A DNA stretch of 64,000 bases from Xestospongia muta (GCA_963693285.1 OY848918.1:2981876-3045875), one strand, 5' to 3'. Counted from the stretch's first letter, positions 35,401 through 52,699 are shown. A program made the numbers and translations. Notes: generated from the sequence alone by a model not told the origin.

Positions 35401-35878
35401 CTTAAGACAATTTTTAATAATTATTATCATGCATAGTGTGATATTTTATATTGTTGAACTACCTTGTACTGTTAAAGTAGCTCCTTTCTTCTGGAAAAAT
35501 TGTGGATTAAAACTAATCACAGTACATCCAACATATATCCCATCATTAATAGGCAGTGCTCTTATAGTTAGTACTGATGACCACACATCAACTGATATAT
35601 TGTTAGTAGTTACTGATATCTCTCTGTCTTGATTACTGGGATCAGTGAGTGAATTTCCCTGTACTGACCACTCCAGTATATCTCCTATTCCCTCACAGGT
35701 GAAGTTTACCATATTGTAAATCAGAGCAGACACTGATAAAGGTGCTACAATGATGTTAGCTGTAATATAAAGAAAGAAGGATAATATTGCAAGGATTAAT
35801 TTATTATTTACCATCAGCCTCTCTAAAAGTAAATAGTCCCACAACAGTCAGGAAGATTGCCTTTTGGTATGTTGCCAT
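32454..35878 (-). CDS. Receptor gene E: intact, short basic tail without Tyr motif pair
   Basis: Nine exons on minus: 35878-35812, 35759-35463, 34442-34155, 34105-34032, 33979-33748, 33351-33013, 32968-32846, 32795-32655, 32530-32454; 545 aa with no stops. The leader is MATYQKAIFLTVVGLF. Ig has NFTC, LEWSV, DPSNQDREISVTTNN and VLTIRALPINDG. FN3 has SLFWSPPSFYSDDIP. Exons 4-5 form the second FN3-like domain. Exon 6 has VECRFAKRSTADGC. The TM exon is almost the same as in gene D (VVIIVIAIIVIATSITV, WRKKKRQQYEVG). The last exon is unlike any other copy: GLPQLTEHGTRILRLERK followed by AREFYQN. So a D-type TM is joined to a different end, giving about 38 cytoplasmic residues. The intron between exons 5 and 6 carries a MITE and a stub of a second exon 6. 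The first large intron (about 1 kb) carries a dispersed repeat. Confidence 0.8.
33435..33590. mobile_element. MITE, 156 bp, TA target duplication
   Basis: Terminal inverted repeats GTAGAGATGACAATAGCATC / inverse of ...GATGCAATTGTAATTTCTAC (about 26 bp with mismatches), flanked by TA on both sides. It belongs to the same family as 23511-23672. It lies in the intron of gene E between exons 5 and 6. Confidence 0.65.
33591..33690 (-). pseudogene. Stub of a duplicated exon 6 in the gene E intron
   Basis: On minus, ATAGCAACCCATCAAAGACTC begins like exon 6 but decays after about 100 bp, stopping at the MITE. The intact exon 6 follows at 33351-33013. The arrangement points to an exon duplication later cut by the MITE insertion or deletion. 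Confidence 0.6.
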
Positions 35879-35879
35879 T

Positions 35880-36498
35880 GATGAAGCTGTTATTCTACTG
35901 AAAGTTTTTTGAAAAATTTGGCATTTAACAAGTTTTCTTCTTGTCAACTAATTTACTATAGTATAGAGATGTGCTTTGTGTTCATTTGTCTGCTTTTTTT
36001 TAAAATTCTTAACTAATGATCCAATGGTTGATTAAGTTACAGTGTTTAAGATACCAATACAGAAACCAAACCAATAATATACTCCCAAACAGAACATTGT
36101 GTATGACAAATAGCACAAAAGGATAAAAATTCCATACATCAAATTAACATTACCTCGCCCACACAGGGCTTGGCAAGAATAGATGTGAAGTAAATTTGCA
36201 ACTGAATTGACTGAATTAGTTATAACTTTTGATCCCATAATGATCCCAACATGAAATTTATACATCATGTAGAGTACACCCCATACATCATTTAGAAAAA
36301 TATCAAGAAAAATTGAAGATGTTGTTTGTGAGCGAGCCAAATTGTGTGTCACATAATATCTTAAGGTAGTGTATATATTCACCAAAGTTTGTGAAAATCA
36401 GAAAGGGTGCTCATTTTTTTGTGTTGATTTGGTATGGAATTACCCACATGTCCTTTTTGAGAAATCACAGTTTGTTGAGCTACATGAACTATGTAATG
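35880..36498. other. 5' flank of gene E and left junction of duplication copy 2
   Basis: A minus ORF at 36385-36032 (117 codons) has hydrophobic stretches but no domain, no homologue in the window and no splice context; I do not call it a gene. The duplication starts at 36499. Confidence 0.4.
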
Positions 36499-39400
36499 TC
36501 ATAGTATTTCTATAGTAATTAAAACAACATATATGTACACATCTTACAAATCAATTAAAACAACCAATCTACTTTTACACAATATTACACAAACTGCAAA
36601 ATTAAGGTGAACTGTATATGTTAAACATCTCTTAATAACATACTACAACTTAAGTACAAAACTATAGATTATAGATGTTTCCACCTATGACTAATTAATT
36701 AGCTAAATTTTTGATGTGCGTCATACACTAATGGCTCCAATATTCTATCTTGCTCCAGGCCTGTTTTCATCTCATTGCAGCCCTGTGTGTATGTGTGTGT
36801 AATGTATGCTCTGAGTCAGATGAACCTGACTAGTATTCTGACAATTATAGTCTCATGTAGTCAGACCCTCCCTCTACAGGAAAGGAGGATTTGGTATAGC
36901 TCTTGTTTAATAAACTACTGGAAGTCTGGTAAGCAATAAGTGAAGTTAAGAGGCAGAAGGGGCAACCCCCCCACTCAAAACTCACTAACTCAGCAGAAAC
37001 TATTGTTGGCTGGCTATACAGAGCAGTTCATTGAGGCTTTTGCTACCTACACAAGTATTGTCTAAGTTGGTATTGATTGGTGTAGACGAACCAAAAATTT
37101 GCGGCCATACATTTGTCTATTTAAAATTTAGATACAGCAATTTCAACTATAGCTTCTCAATTATCTATAGCAACAAAATAGAATGTATACTCCATCACTC
37201 CATTCTAAACTGAAGACTAGCAACTCGTTGACAAGCAATGAAGCATTGGTTGTTTACACATTTAACAGCACTTTGCATGGAGCAGGACAAAGGAGCCCGC
37301 TAGACATCTCATCTATGCTAATCAATGCCAATTTAATTGTGTATGGAAGAGAATAAAAGCCTTAGTGAACTGTTCCTTACAGCCAAGCATCACTTCAGCT
37401 GAGTCAGAAGTTTTAAATGGGTGTTTGTCTCCCTGCCTCTTAGTCACCTACCAGACTTCCAGTAGTTCTCTGAAGAGAGCTATACCTGCAGTTGACCAGA
37501 GCCTCCTTTCTACAGGGGGAGGGGCTTGATATGCAGGACCGATTATAGTCTCATATGTGGATAATAGGCAGTAGCTATTTGTCCAACAGGCAGGGCATAC
37601 TTTATTGTGTACTATAATACTGATATTATAATATCCCTAACCCTGAACAATAACTATATACACAATGAAGTATGGACTTCCTGATAGACAAATGCCACTG
37701 CAATAGCAACTCTCCCACCACTTCTTGCTGGACTTAAACAACACTGTACATACTTTTTGATTATTTGGCTAGAACTCCAGAGACCACGATTTTAGCAGTT
37801 TGGTTTTCTTCAAGTGAGTTGATTGACCACACTTTTGAAGGGGCGGAAACGTAACTATCAAATAACATGTTCCAGCTAGCTTCAAATTCAAATAATCCAA
37901 TTGAGTAGGTGTTTGGACTTCTTTGATGTGGTTTTCTTAGGAATGTGAGTTTCAGGAATATGAGGCTAACTTCAACTATGTGCAAATAATACCTGACATA
38001 GTTGTGGTTTTGCTTTAGCGTGAGCATTACTACATCAACAGGTAGGGCTGTTGTTTTTTGGAATTTTGTTTCTTTATTTAAAGAATATGCAGTAAATATT
38101 TTCATTCATTTAAATAGACTTGACAAAGGTGTCTGAGCAATATCATGACAGTAACAATATGTCAATTGTTGTGTATAGCATGAGAATACATACTATTATT
38201 GAACTGGTTATATGACATAAATCAACACTGAAGTCAAAATTATTACAATACCAATATAAAATAAAGACATTGCAACTAAACCTACCTCTACATCAATAGA
38301 AATATTATAAATTAAATAAACACTGAATACACCACATCTATACTCAAAATGGTCTCGACTGTAACAGATATTGACATAGATTTCTTGAAAAGGATGATAA
38401 AGGGTTTACTGAAATAGTAGATAGAGCAGACATCCTACTATGTATGGATAAGAAAAGGAGATATTTGATTATTATAATTCATGCTTTAATATAAAGGTGA
38501 CACACTACTCATTATTTTAGAGCTAATGTCATTACCCCTAAAAATAGAATCCTAGTGATGATGTGTATATTATACTATGCTCAGCATTAGAAGATGGCTT
38601 CCTACTTGAAAGTAATCAAACATGGACTTTAGCATAGATACAATTGTGTATATGAAACAGTATTCCTATAACCTTTACCACAATAAATACATTAGTAATT
38701 CAGGGGAAAAACATGTCAATACAATCAGGTAATAATAGGAACAAAATTCTTTAACAGTGTGGGAATGAAACTATTAGAAAAGTTGTGGTCACATGGAACT
38801 GTTCCATAGATAACAAAAAGAGAATATTTAACAACTGGAGCATTCAAGAAATCAAAATAAGTATTAAATATAATCTAAAAAATTGATATTGCCTAGTCTA
38901 AGTGCAAGAGTGATGAAACCAAAGAGAATAACGAACTTTGCAAGGTAATTCCATATTTAATAAACAGTCATCATAAACCATGTTAGTATGTTGGGCTTAT
39001 CCTCGAAGTAGAGTACAATTTAAAAAAAGGTAACTAAGCCACTTCCAGTTACAATTTTATAACCCACACTTCCTCCACAGTATAATACCATCTAGAAGTG
39101 AAACTCCACACTAGGTATTTAACCTTTGAAACAACAAATGATATAGACAACTTTGCATCTTGTTTTATCAACATAGCTATTTAGAGACTAATGTAAACAA
39201 AAAAATCACTAGAGGAGTTTCCAGAGAATATGGAAGCTGAAATAAAGTATGTTGAGCCTGTTGAGCACACAACAACCTTAATATCATTTATTCCACCTGG
39301 CATGTTGTGTGTGTCAGGCAATCTCACTATCATTTTGAATCAAGTGTTAGCTATACATATATGTCCATTTTAATAATTTTAATGTATTATTGTATGCAAG

Positions 39401-41169
39401 TTTGAGAACAACAAATGAAATTAAACTGCATCCTTTAACTGCAAATCCATATAGCAACCACTGAATTTATTAACATTAATCACGAGCACTACAACAATGA
39501 GTATGACTAGTAATTTTTTCAATTATAATTATGTTTCTTATCAAACATTTTACATACACAAGGAACAGATGAACAAAAGAATTACATTCTTTTTCAAGGT
39601 AGCTTAATTTAAGCCATTACCTTTCCATTTCGTATGAACAGATTTTCTGTTTAGAGGATCCAAGATGTTCAGGAACATTAGTACCAACTACCAACGTATT
39701 ATTAATAAACCAACTGTACACTGTGATAACCTCTACAGCAGTGACAGAAATTGGGGAAAACAGTTTTTCATAGCCACATACCCCTACCTAGAAAGAGAAG
39801 AAAGAGACAAATATAAGTTACAATGAGTGAAAGGTAACTGTTTTCCCATTTTTCCTTTTTATCAGAGATTGAAAAATTTCAATGTTAGCACCGAGTTAAA
39901 GGAGAATAAAATAGAGAAAAGTTGACAAATGATTTAAGAGGAAATGTCTTAAAAATATGTCTGGAGTTGTAACATAAGGACTATCAATCACTGTTAAGCA
40001 TAGAAGTGCTTTCATGTTTGCTAGTGGGTGTGGTAAATGCATATCAACATTTTTCTCTGGTGCTTTGAACAATAATTTGAGCTGGTCATGTAAGAACTAA
40101 ACTTTATTTACTTGAAGCTAGTGCATAAATACTCAAATAGCAAGTTAATCTTCATCATGAAGCTTTGCTATACTATCAGTCCTGTGTAACTCTATAATAA
40201 CATTGATCTTTCATTATATTGCATATTTGCTCTTAAAGTATCTAGATATTGTTTTGGTCTACTATTACCATCAGAAAGATACTAATGTTAGAAGCAAATG
40301 TAAGACTATCATTCTCACCAAGAGAACAAGACATGTAGGCTTAGTCTAGCATGACCACTCCCACCTTAGAAGGAGAACGATCTGGTCAAAGTAATAAACT
40401 GATTTGTCTGTGTCAAGATATGTGCACCTCAATAAACTACTCCCATATCACATATCGCTTATCATGCTTCATACTTCATGCTTATCACTAGGTAGCCCAT
40501 GTGATATAGCAAAGCCACAGTGAAGACTATGGGGCAATGACTCGGTATAAGTAAGTCAGCATTACCTATATTTACTCTGTATTTAGTAGTATTTCAAGTC
40601 CTTATAATACTTACAAAGCATCAATCAAACTCATCACAATTGTGTAAGAAGTAATAAAACTATCATGTAGCAGTTGGGCACTAGAGACAAGTTGATCTAT
40701 CAATTTAGATCAAAACACCCCCCTTGTAGGGTGGGAATATATCTCTGAGTCTCAGTTGGTTTTTCATTTTGCACTAAAATCCCAAGGCTTACGTTCACAG
40801 CTGGCACTGTTGATCTGATTGGCATATTCTCAGTTTGTACATTATATATATATATACTAAAATAATCTAGAAGTGATCAAAGATATTTCACATGTAAGCA
40901 AACACATCCAAAACACAAACATCTTACTTACAACCACTGATTCCAACTTCACATTCCACGTCAACAGTACGAAGCCCAGGAACATGAGGCTAACTTCAAC
41001 ATTTGTACAAACAGCTTCTCAAAAGTGAGTCCAATTCCATTCTAACAGGTGGGCAGTCCCTGACACTCCCCTCTTTGGTCAGCATGGACTAAATAATATA
41101 TGATTAATTCATAAGTGATCGAACCTGACACAAGTTATCAATTATCCTTCCAAATTTGTTAACGCATGT

Positions 41170-45448
<4,279 letters not shown>

Positions 45449-45764
45449 TTTATGCTACCACAAAGTTGTATTCAAAAACATTAAATGAATTCAGTACAGT
45501 TATTGTAGAGGGTGAGAAACATAAACGTTTTCTCGTTTGGTTTGTTGTTTTAATTATGTAACATATTCATTTATAGAAGTTTTAATTAAAGTTTTGTTAA
45601 CTTTCTTCTTTGATTTCCTACTTCCAATTTGTCCTTTACTACCATATGAATTAAAATGCAGATATCAATTGTTCCCTATACAACGTATAAATTTACATAT
45701 TATAGTACAGTGTACAGAACAACACCAATATTCATCACATTTCATCACAGTGTGACATAGTATC

Positions 45765-45970
45765 AATGATATTGTATTAACACTCCCATTACCTACATTG
45801 TTCCAAGCTGATATTTGTAGTAAATAGTTAATACAAGGATTATTTAATGTCACTAGTATTGTCTCCTCTGTTGTCCAATATATCTCTGATGTTAAGTTAT
45901 TAGATGATGAGAATAATTCAATAGAATAGTTTAATTATAGACGCTGATTAAAGTAGGAGGAACTAAGCTC
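45765..45970 (-). pseudogene. Lone FN3-like exon, duplicate of 10866-11081
   Basis: The minus frame retains VTLNNPCINYLLQISAWNNV as in copy 1. The N-terminal part is degraded (an indel near 45940). It is located downstream of gene B as its partner is downstream of gene A. Confidence 0.5.
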
Positions 45971-46026
45971 TGTTTTATTATTGTAATTATACTAAAGTGC
46001 ACGGGTATTTTATTAATGTGGTTACC

Positions 46027-46290
46027 TCCTCCATCATTAATAGGTAGTGCTCTTATAGTTAGTACTGATGACCAGACATCAACTGATATATTGTTAGTAG
46101 TTACTGATATCTCTCTGTCTTGATTACTGGGATCAGTAAGTGGATTACTAATTACTAATAACGATAATTATCATTATCCCATGGATAATGATCATTTATA
46201 GTTACTAGTTCAATTTACAGACATAATCAGAAGAAAGATAAACGAAATTTCCTAAAAGATAACTTCATACGTATCTATTTGGCAATGACA
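46027..46290 (-). pseudogene. Ig-exon fragment plus leader relic, MDEV class
   Basis: 46027-46143 is the central part of a receptor Ig exon on minus (NPLTDPSNQDREISVTTNN ... VLTIRALPIND), cut on both sides. At about 46210-46285 a leader-like stretch (ACTAGTTCAATTTACAGACA..., minus-strand MDEV-class leader with the start codon region changed) follows. The arrangement copies 16318-17130: a relic head-to-head with a MATN-class gene. Confidence 0.7.
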
Positions 46291-46689
46291 GGCACTCATG
46301 AATACTATTATAATAAAAATCACAGGAAGCGTGTGGTGCCTTTTGATTTAATTACAGTAGATATTAATTAACATGACAACTTTGTCGTTTAAGAAAACAA
46401 AAACAAGGGCAAAGTATAAATTGATAAATTATTTATGGGTACTTGGGTACATGTATAGCTGACCTATAACTGTAAAAGATTCATTCTACTTGTAATAGAT
46501 ATGCAGCCAGAGATCAACTTTATACAGACAAAGTAGGAGGTACTGGTATATACGGAATTATGACTACAGAACTAAACAAATTAACAACATTGCTAACTCT
46601 ATGTTCATGTAAAGGTAGGTTTTCATCTTCATCACTTGTTGATTGAAGCAAAGGGTGGATGTCTTGATTATATAGCAATTTTATACGAC

Positions 46690-46767
46690 AATGACTATCA
46701 TTATAATGTTGTGAATATAATTATGACTTTCCATTTTGAGAATAGATTTTTGCAAGGGCTGCAAAGT
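46690..46767 (+). promoter_or_regulatory. Conserved block just upstream of MATN-class ATG (gene G)
   Basis: tgactatcattataatgttg followed by tgaatataattatgact, then gcaagggctgcaaag just before the ATG. It matches 17525-17601 (gene C) and inverted 62507-62430 (gene K). Confidence 0.35.
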
Positions 46768-49339
46768 ATGGCAACAAATGAAAAAGCAATTTTTCTGACT
46801 GTTGTGGGACTTTTATTTACTTTTAGAGAGATTGATGGTAAATGATAAATTAATACTTCTGCAATGTTTTTCTTTTTTCTTTAATATAGCTAACATCACA
46901 GTACCACCTTTATCAGTATCTGCTATAATTTATACACCAGCTAACTTTACCTGTGAGGGTACAGGAGATGTGTTGGAGTGGTCTGTGCAGGGTAATTCAC
47001 TCACTGATCCCAGTAATCAAGACAGAGAGATATCAGTAACTACTAACAATATATCAGTTGGTGTGTGGTCATCAGTACTAACTGTAAGAGCACTACCTAT
47101 TAATGATGGGGTCTATATCGGATGTACCATGATTAGTCTTAATCCACAAGCTTTCAAAAAGAAAGGTGCCACTTTAACTGTAAAAGGTTAGTTTCTGTTG
47201 TGATATGTTATTTTTTATTAATTGACATGTAACATTACACCATAATTATTTAACAAGCTAATAATTGAAATCCTACACAGAATATAATTTAGTTTAATTA
47301 TTAGCTTCAACTGCAACAGTACTTGTAATTTAAACAAATTTTTAAAAAAATCATGTTGAATAAATGTTGAAATAGTCAATAGAAATCTCAATCTTGTATA
47401 GTCAACCCCTATATTATAGGACAACAAAGTTATTAGTAATGTAATGAATTATTTGAAAGATTAATTAATATCATTATCATTATAATAATTTTAGTAAAAA
47501 TGACATTTTATTATTTGCATTATAATGTTTTGATAGTATGAAGTAAGCTGATAATTAAATTATCAAATCAATTTGAACAATTATGTTAATGTTGTAGGTA
47601 TTTCATCTGTCAACAACCTTGAGTTGAACTTTACTAACAATCCTTCCATAACCTGGTCTCCTCCATCATTTTACTCTGATGACATTCCACAAGGAAGTAT
47701 TACAGCATATCATGTTATAATTTATAATCAAGATGGTTCTATTATAATGAATGTTAACACAACTGATACATTCTATCAGTTACCTAGTAACTTCACTGTC
47801 TGTGATGTTTACAGTATCAATGCAAGTGTCACAGCTTTCATTGAACAATACAGTTCACTTGATACAAAATTTACTGAACCAAATACTGGAAGTAAGATTA
47901 TATTACTTTCTCTTTTAAAAAATTAATCTTATATATCAGATTGTACTATGAATATACTTAGCCATGATATGAACTTCAATAACTTTGTAATACAAGTACA
48001 ATTTCTCATCAATGTAAGGACTAACTATATAAATACATGTTGATAAAATTTATACTTTCTAGATCAAAGGTTATCCTCACCTATGTAATAACATCATATA
48101 TGGTATAACAAAGAATAATGTAAACAATGAGACTATGTGCTATGATCCTGTTTACATCAATGCTATCAAAGCTAATGAAACAACAAGAAATTATACTATA
48201 AATGGACTACAACCTTCTCTCAATTATACTTTTTCTGGATACATTATGGATTTTTTTAACAACACAAAGGGTCAGGACTATGTCACCTTTTGTAAGTTAA
48301 TTGTGATGCACAATGATTCATTATCACTATATAATATAGCAACCTACCATGTTCAAGGACTCACTCTACAGTACTACTCTGATTATGGATCAGTTGTTGT
48401 AGAGTGTAGGTTTGCTGAGAGATCTACTGCTGATGGATGTTGTGTGAAATTTAAAGAGTCTTCTAAAAGAATTGTGACATCAATTAGTATGACTAAATCC
48501 AGTATAGAGGAGAGTACAGTATACCAGTATATAAGCCTACCAGTTAGTGGTAACTATACTGTGACAGCTCATGATATAGTAGATGGTATTATTATAACTA
48601 ATCCATCAGTCAAACCTCAACTACTAAAATATATTGTAATACTACCATCACCTACTCAAACTGTTGTTACTACTTTAAGTTGTATGTTGTACTGTTCTGT
48701 ATTATAATATTATTATAATATCATTATAATATCATTATAGGCACAACATCAAATGATATAGTAGTTAGGGACACTACTGGAACTACTGATATTGCTACTA
48801 CTAGTATAATGTTGTCTGTAGAACCTACTAGTACTAGTGGAATATCTTATTGTAAGTTTAATATAATGTATGTATCATATTGACTATTTTTGTTATAGCT
48901 TTTGTGAATCTCTATTTGATGGTTATTGGTGTATTATCTGGTGTATTCACTGTTGGGACTGCATTATTGATAACAGGAATAATTATTTTTGTTTGTTGTC
49001 ATTGGAGGAGGAGGAAGAAATCTATAAAACTCAATAAAAGAAAAGAGCAATTACCTCAAGATACACATTCAGCTCCTTTAACTAGTGCTATCACACTACC
49101 TGACAATAATAGTCATAATGAGGTACGTAATTTCAATAGTAGTACTAACAATATATCATAGCTTATTCATGTACTAATATTAATGTCTATTGTCCATTGA
49201 TTATAATTGTTACTGTTCTGGGTCCTGACAAGTACTATATTAATATGATTGTTTTTTTTACTACAAGGTGGAGCTGATCATCAAGAGGAAGAAAACACGT
49301 CCTCATCAGACACTCGTTGAGGAAAATACCATTGTATAA
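46768..49339 (+). CDS. Receptor gene G: intact, Tyr-less tail with PDZ-like end
   Basis: Nine exons: 46768-46837, 46890-47186, 47598-47891, 47940-48013, 48063-48291, 48340-48678, 48741-48851, 48899-49122, 49268-49339; 569 aa without stops. Leader MATNEKAIFLTVVGLLF. Ig: NFTC, LEWSV, VLTVRALPINDG. FN3: SITWSPPSFYSDDIP. Split FN3-like domain; Cys-pair domain with VECRFAERSTADGC then CVKF, an extra Cys. Exon 6 ends at a weaker donor (TTAA|gttgta). The stalk has TTSNDIVVRDTTGTTD. The TM exon (GVFTVGTALLITGIIIFVCC, HWRRRKK) continues into a tail with SAITLPDNNSHNE and ends VELIIKRKKTRPHQTLVEEN followed by TIV. No Tyr lies in the tail, and the final T-I-V fits a class I PDZ ligand. A possible alternative last exon lies at 49701. 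Confidence 0.8.
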
Positions 49340-49700
49340 TCTATGTGTTTAAACTTACCTTTTTCAAGCCTAAATGTCTATTTCTGTTTTAAGTATCTAT
49401 AGTGTCAGTTCTCATGTCTTGAAGCTGATTGTTAGATTGCTTTATATACATGTCAAGCAGAAATATAAGACATTATTATAATGTTGAGTGTTAATCTTTT
49501 GTGTTTTTGTAGCTTAAGAAAGTACTTTTGTATACTAGTTAGGTAAATTATAAGTTTATTTTAAATAAAGAATCCTATGCTCTTATGATGATCTGTCACT
49601 ATGTACTAAATGTCCATTAAACATAATGATATTTATTGTAACTGTCTTGGGAACTGAGTGTGCATTGTTAACTGTCATGATTATGATTAATTTACTACAG

Positions 49701-49748
49701 GGTGAGACTGAATACAAGCTGGAAACATGGACATCATGTAGACAATGA
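49701..49748 (+). CDS. Possible alternative last exon of gene G
   Basis: After ttactacag at 49692-49700, a phase-0 frame GETEYKLETWTSCRQ ends at TGA. It would join to exon 8 (ending ...NNSHNE, phase 0) in place of 49268-49339 and add one YKLE tyrosine site. The acceptor tract is good, but it is supported only by phase and position; no paralogue has it. Confidence 0.25.
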   Translation, partial: GETEYKLETWTSCRQ

Positions 49749-50109
49749 TGTAGATAATAATATCAAAAAAACATCCAAAGACCAAGTTAAAAATCAATCG
49801 TAAGACCAACAAAATTATAATTGAAAAGTTGTGCTATAGTTGTACTGTTTTGGAAGTTTGCAATTTCACAGTGACATATAGATTGGAGGGTAAATTGCTA
49901 GCAGTGTCTGTGGAATGACTAAAGAATGGTAGAGATTAAAGTTTAAAAGCAGAGAAACAAACTAACAAGTATTGAAAGCATGATCAGTCAGTAAATGACA
50001 TTCAATGGTTACCATATGTATCTGAGTCTACTGTTTGTTGCCATAGCTTGTTATGTTTTTTGTAATTTAAGAATGAACATTAGTTTTATCTAGTTATTTC
50101 ACTTTATTG

Positions 50110-50282
50110 CCACTAGTCATGTTAAATTGACCTGGGAGTTTTGTGAAGCTGTTCAAAAAATTCAAATGTCTCTAATCAGGCGTTTGTTATTTATAACTAT
50201 GATAAATCATCATACATCTCAATGAAAGAAAGAACTGTTATAATAAACTGTGTGTGTGTGTGTATGTGCGTATATATGTGTG

Positions 50283-50325
<43 letters not shown>

Positions 50326-50670
50326 ATGTCTTGTCAATATTTTGACCCAGAGGCCACAACACTGAAAGTATGTCATATATGTGTAAAATTAGCTATATAA
50401 TTGATAATTTTATTGTATCAGATGTCAAAGGCACAAAATTTGATTAATCCCACTAGTTATGTTAAATTGACCTGAATCTATTATTGGAGGTAATGTAAGC
50501 TGTTAGTAATAACAACACACCTTACTCAGGGAAGAAAATGGTCTCAGGGATGTTAGAAACAACTATATATCAGACCTTCAGCCATTTAAAACTTATAATT
50601 TCACTGTTGTAGTTTATAATACTGTTAGCAATATAGTAGGTACTAGTATACCAATGAGTTATTGTCTCAT
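50110..50670 (+). pseudogene. FN3 exon relics
   Basis: Two stretches start alike: cactagtcatgttaaattga at 50113 (SHVKLTWEF) and cactagttatgttaaattga at 50450 (SYVKLT, then TGA for Trp). The second continues, after frame breaks, to NYISDLQPFKTYNFTVVVYN and TVSNIVG, a typical FN3 end. They belong to the other FN3 lineage (see 11105) and may have formed the ectodomain of the ZU5/death receptor that follows. Confidence 0.5.
50283..50323. repeat. (TA)n microsatellite with TG lead
   Basis: A GT-rich lead (50250-50282) and then pure TA. Confidence 0.9.
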
Positions 50671-51065
50671 GTATCCATGCACTCATTTACTTGTTTTAAC
50701 AAATTGAAATGGGACTCAGATAGTTAAATTGCGCAGGTGAATGTGAAGCCAGAAATATTGGGCTTGCTTGATTACAGTAATTTTCTTATTAATTAATAAT
50801 GAACACAAGCCTGGCAAAAATGATTTATTTCAAGACAGAAATAACTGATAAGTTTATATAAAAGTCACTTACTAATTATGATAATGTATAATACTGCCAC
50901 TAAGTATGAACATCATGTGAACTGAAGAGTTTTTGGCCTTGGAAGATTATATTAATCTGATATAAATGATCGTGAGTCTTCAAATTCCTCATTCCTAATG
51001 TTTCAATTTCTCATTCCTATGATATCATACTCTGTGTTTTCTATACAATCTCATTCCCATTCCTG

Positions 51066-52690
51066 TTGTACTATAATACCATCATCTTTATCTTTGCTTT
51101 TACTCCTCCTCCTCTAAGTCAGTCACTCAACAAAAAGGATGTACTTGTGGTACCTAGCATCATTCTTTTTATTATATTGATGCTAATGATGGTCTTTCGT
51201 TGTGATGTTGTCCAAAAAGTCCTAAAACTACATACCATTCATTTCTGCTCTAGACTTAACTATAGAAATGGAGGAAACTTGTAGCCATGGTGTCAACGAG
51301 CAATATTTCTTACCTTGTTACAAGGGTAAATCAATAATAGGGTCACCACCAAAGATGAAAGAAACATCCAACTCAATTTAGGTGTACCTCTCACAACTGT
51401 ATCCTTTAACCAGATTGTATTAAATTCTTCTCCTGATTCAACAAATCAAGAGATTTCTGATGACAGGATCATATCTTTAAGTCTCAGTTTTAACTTGTGT
51501 CTGGATCCCAAGGAACCCATTATACTATCAGCTACAAAGACTTTGATTAATAGTGTACCACCCCACTTACAAAATATGAGTCATCTTCATCATGAGTATA
51601 ATCATCCTCAGATACTGAAAATAGTTTGGTAGTTGATATTAAACAAAACTCTTTTTATATTCCCAATCATCATGAAGCATATGCTGTGTTCTCTGACATT
51701 GAGTTAATGTTATCCAAAAGAGAATCCAGTTTTTCTTCATTTTCCCCACAATTATCTACTAATCATACTACATACCTTTCTGCAGTTTCTGCCTCTTCTT
51801 CACACAAACCCACAAGAAACAACATCACCAAGTGACAAAAAATAGATGTTGTCCAACACATACAAATAATAACATGAACCTACTAACCCATGCTTTTTAT
51901 CTTGAATATAATTTTTAAAATATTTCTATTAAAAGTATAAATCTAGATGTACTATAATTGACATGATCAATACTATATGCGTAGATCATTTCTTTCCTTA
52001 TAGATATATTTGGAAATCTAACTAGAAATCTAGAAGTCACTACTACTGGTTTTATGCATCATTGTAGTCAATATGGTGTTACTCTCATTATACCAGAAGG
52101 AGCTATAGAACATACAGCTATTGTCTGGTTTGGTGTCTGTTTTTTTAGTGATAAATTTAAGTTTGTAGATCTATTGTATGGATATGTATCTTTCTACTAC
52201 TGATAATATTGTCCTAGAAAAACAGGTATATATTTTAATATATAATATCATTATTATTATCTTTATTACATAACTCAACAGAAAAATAGTGTCTTTCTTT
52301 ACCTCTGACAGCTACTTCATCATGAAGTTCCACTCAGAAACAGATTCAAGATTCTTCTTTATAAAGGTATGAGCAGTTACTATTGTTTATCATGACAGTT
52401 ATATAATTAGAGATGGATCCTTTCTTTGGGAAGATACTTAATATCATAACAAATGAAGATTATTTGAAAGGAAAGTGGTTTAAGTTTGGTTATGAACTTG
52501 GTCTTACAGTTGGTCAACTGGACAATATTGAGACAAGGTATCAAGACCCTCTACAATGTACTAGAAAAGTATTACTTCAATGGAGGGTTAATAATAGAAG
52601 TGCATCATGGGAACCTATTTAACTAATTATAGCTCTTCATAAAATTGGCTTGACCGAACTGGGAGATGATGTTGAGCATTATGTCACTGT
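51066..52690 (+). pseudogene. ZU5 / death-domain receptor, broken
   Basis: Pieces in order: a possible TM (51140-51215, VVPSIILFIILMLMMVFRC); a 95-codon open stretch at about 51343-51632 (VTTKDERNIQLNLGVPLTTV...), then a frame change into 51626-51835 (VVDIKQNSFYIPNHHEAYAV...); a ZU5-like start at about 52005-52165 (FGNLTRNLEV, YGVTLIIPEGAIEHTAIVWF); and a death domain at 52413-52690 (KWFKFGYELGLTVGQLDNIE, then CTRKVLLQW). A TAA at 52620-52622 interrupts the death domain; the frame continues ALHKIGLTELGDDVEHYV, the expected last helix. FN3...TM...ZU5...death resembles UNC5-type order, but intracellular sponge ZU5-death proteins also exist. The breaks argue for a pseudogene. Confidence 0.5.
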
Positions 52691-52699
52691 ATGCATTCT

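Noticed and set aside
36032..36385. 117-codon minus ORF with hydrophobic stretches
   Set aside because: No homologue in the window, no recognised domain, many aromatic and Ile/Leu residues as expected from AT-rich DNA.
37761..38105. 114-codon minus ORF in duplication copy 2
   Set aside because: Copy 1 does not preserve it and no domain is visible.
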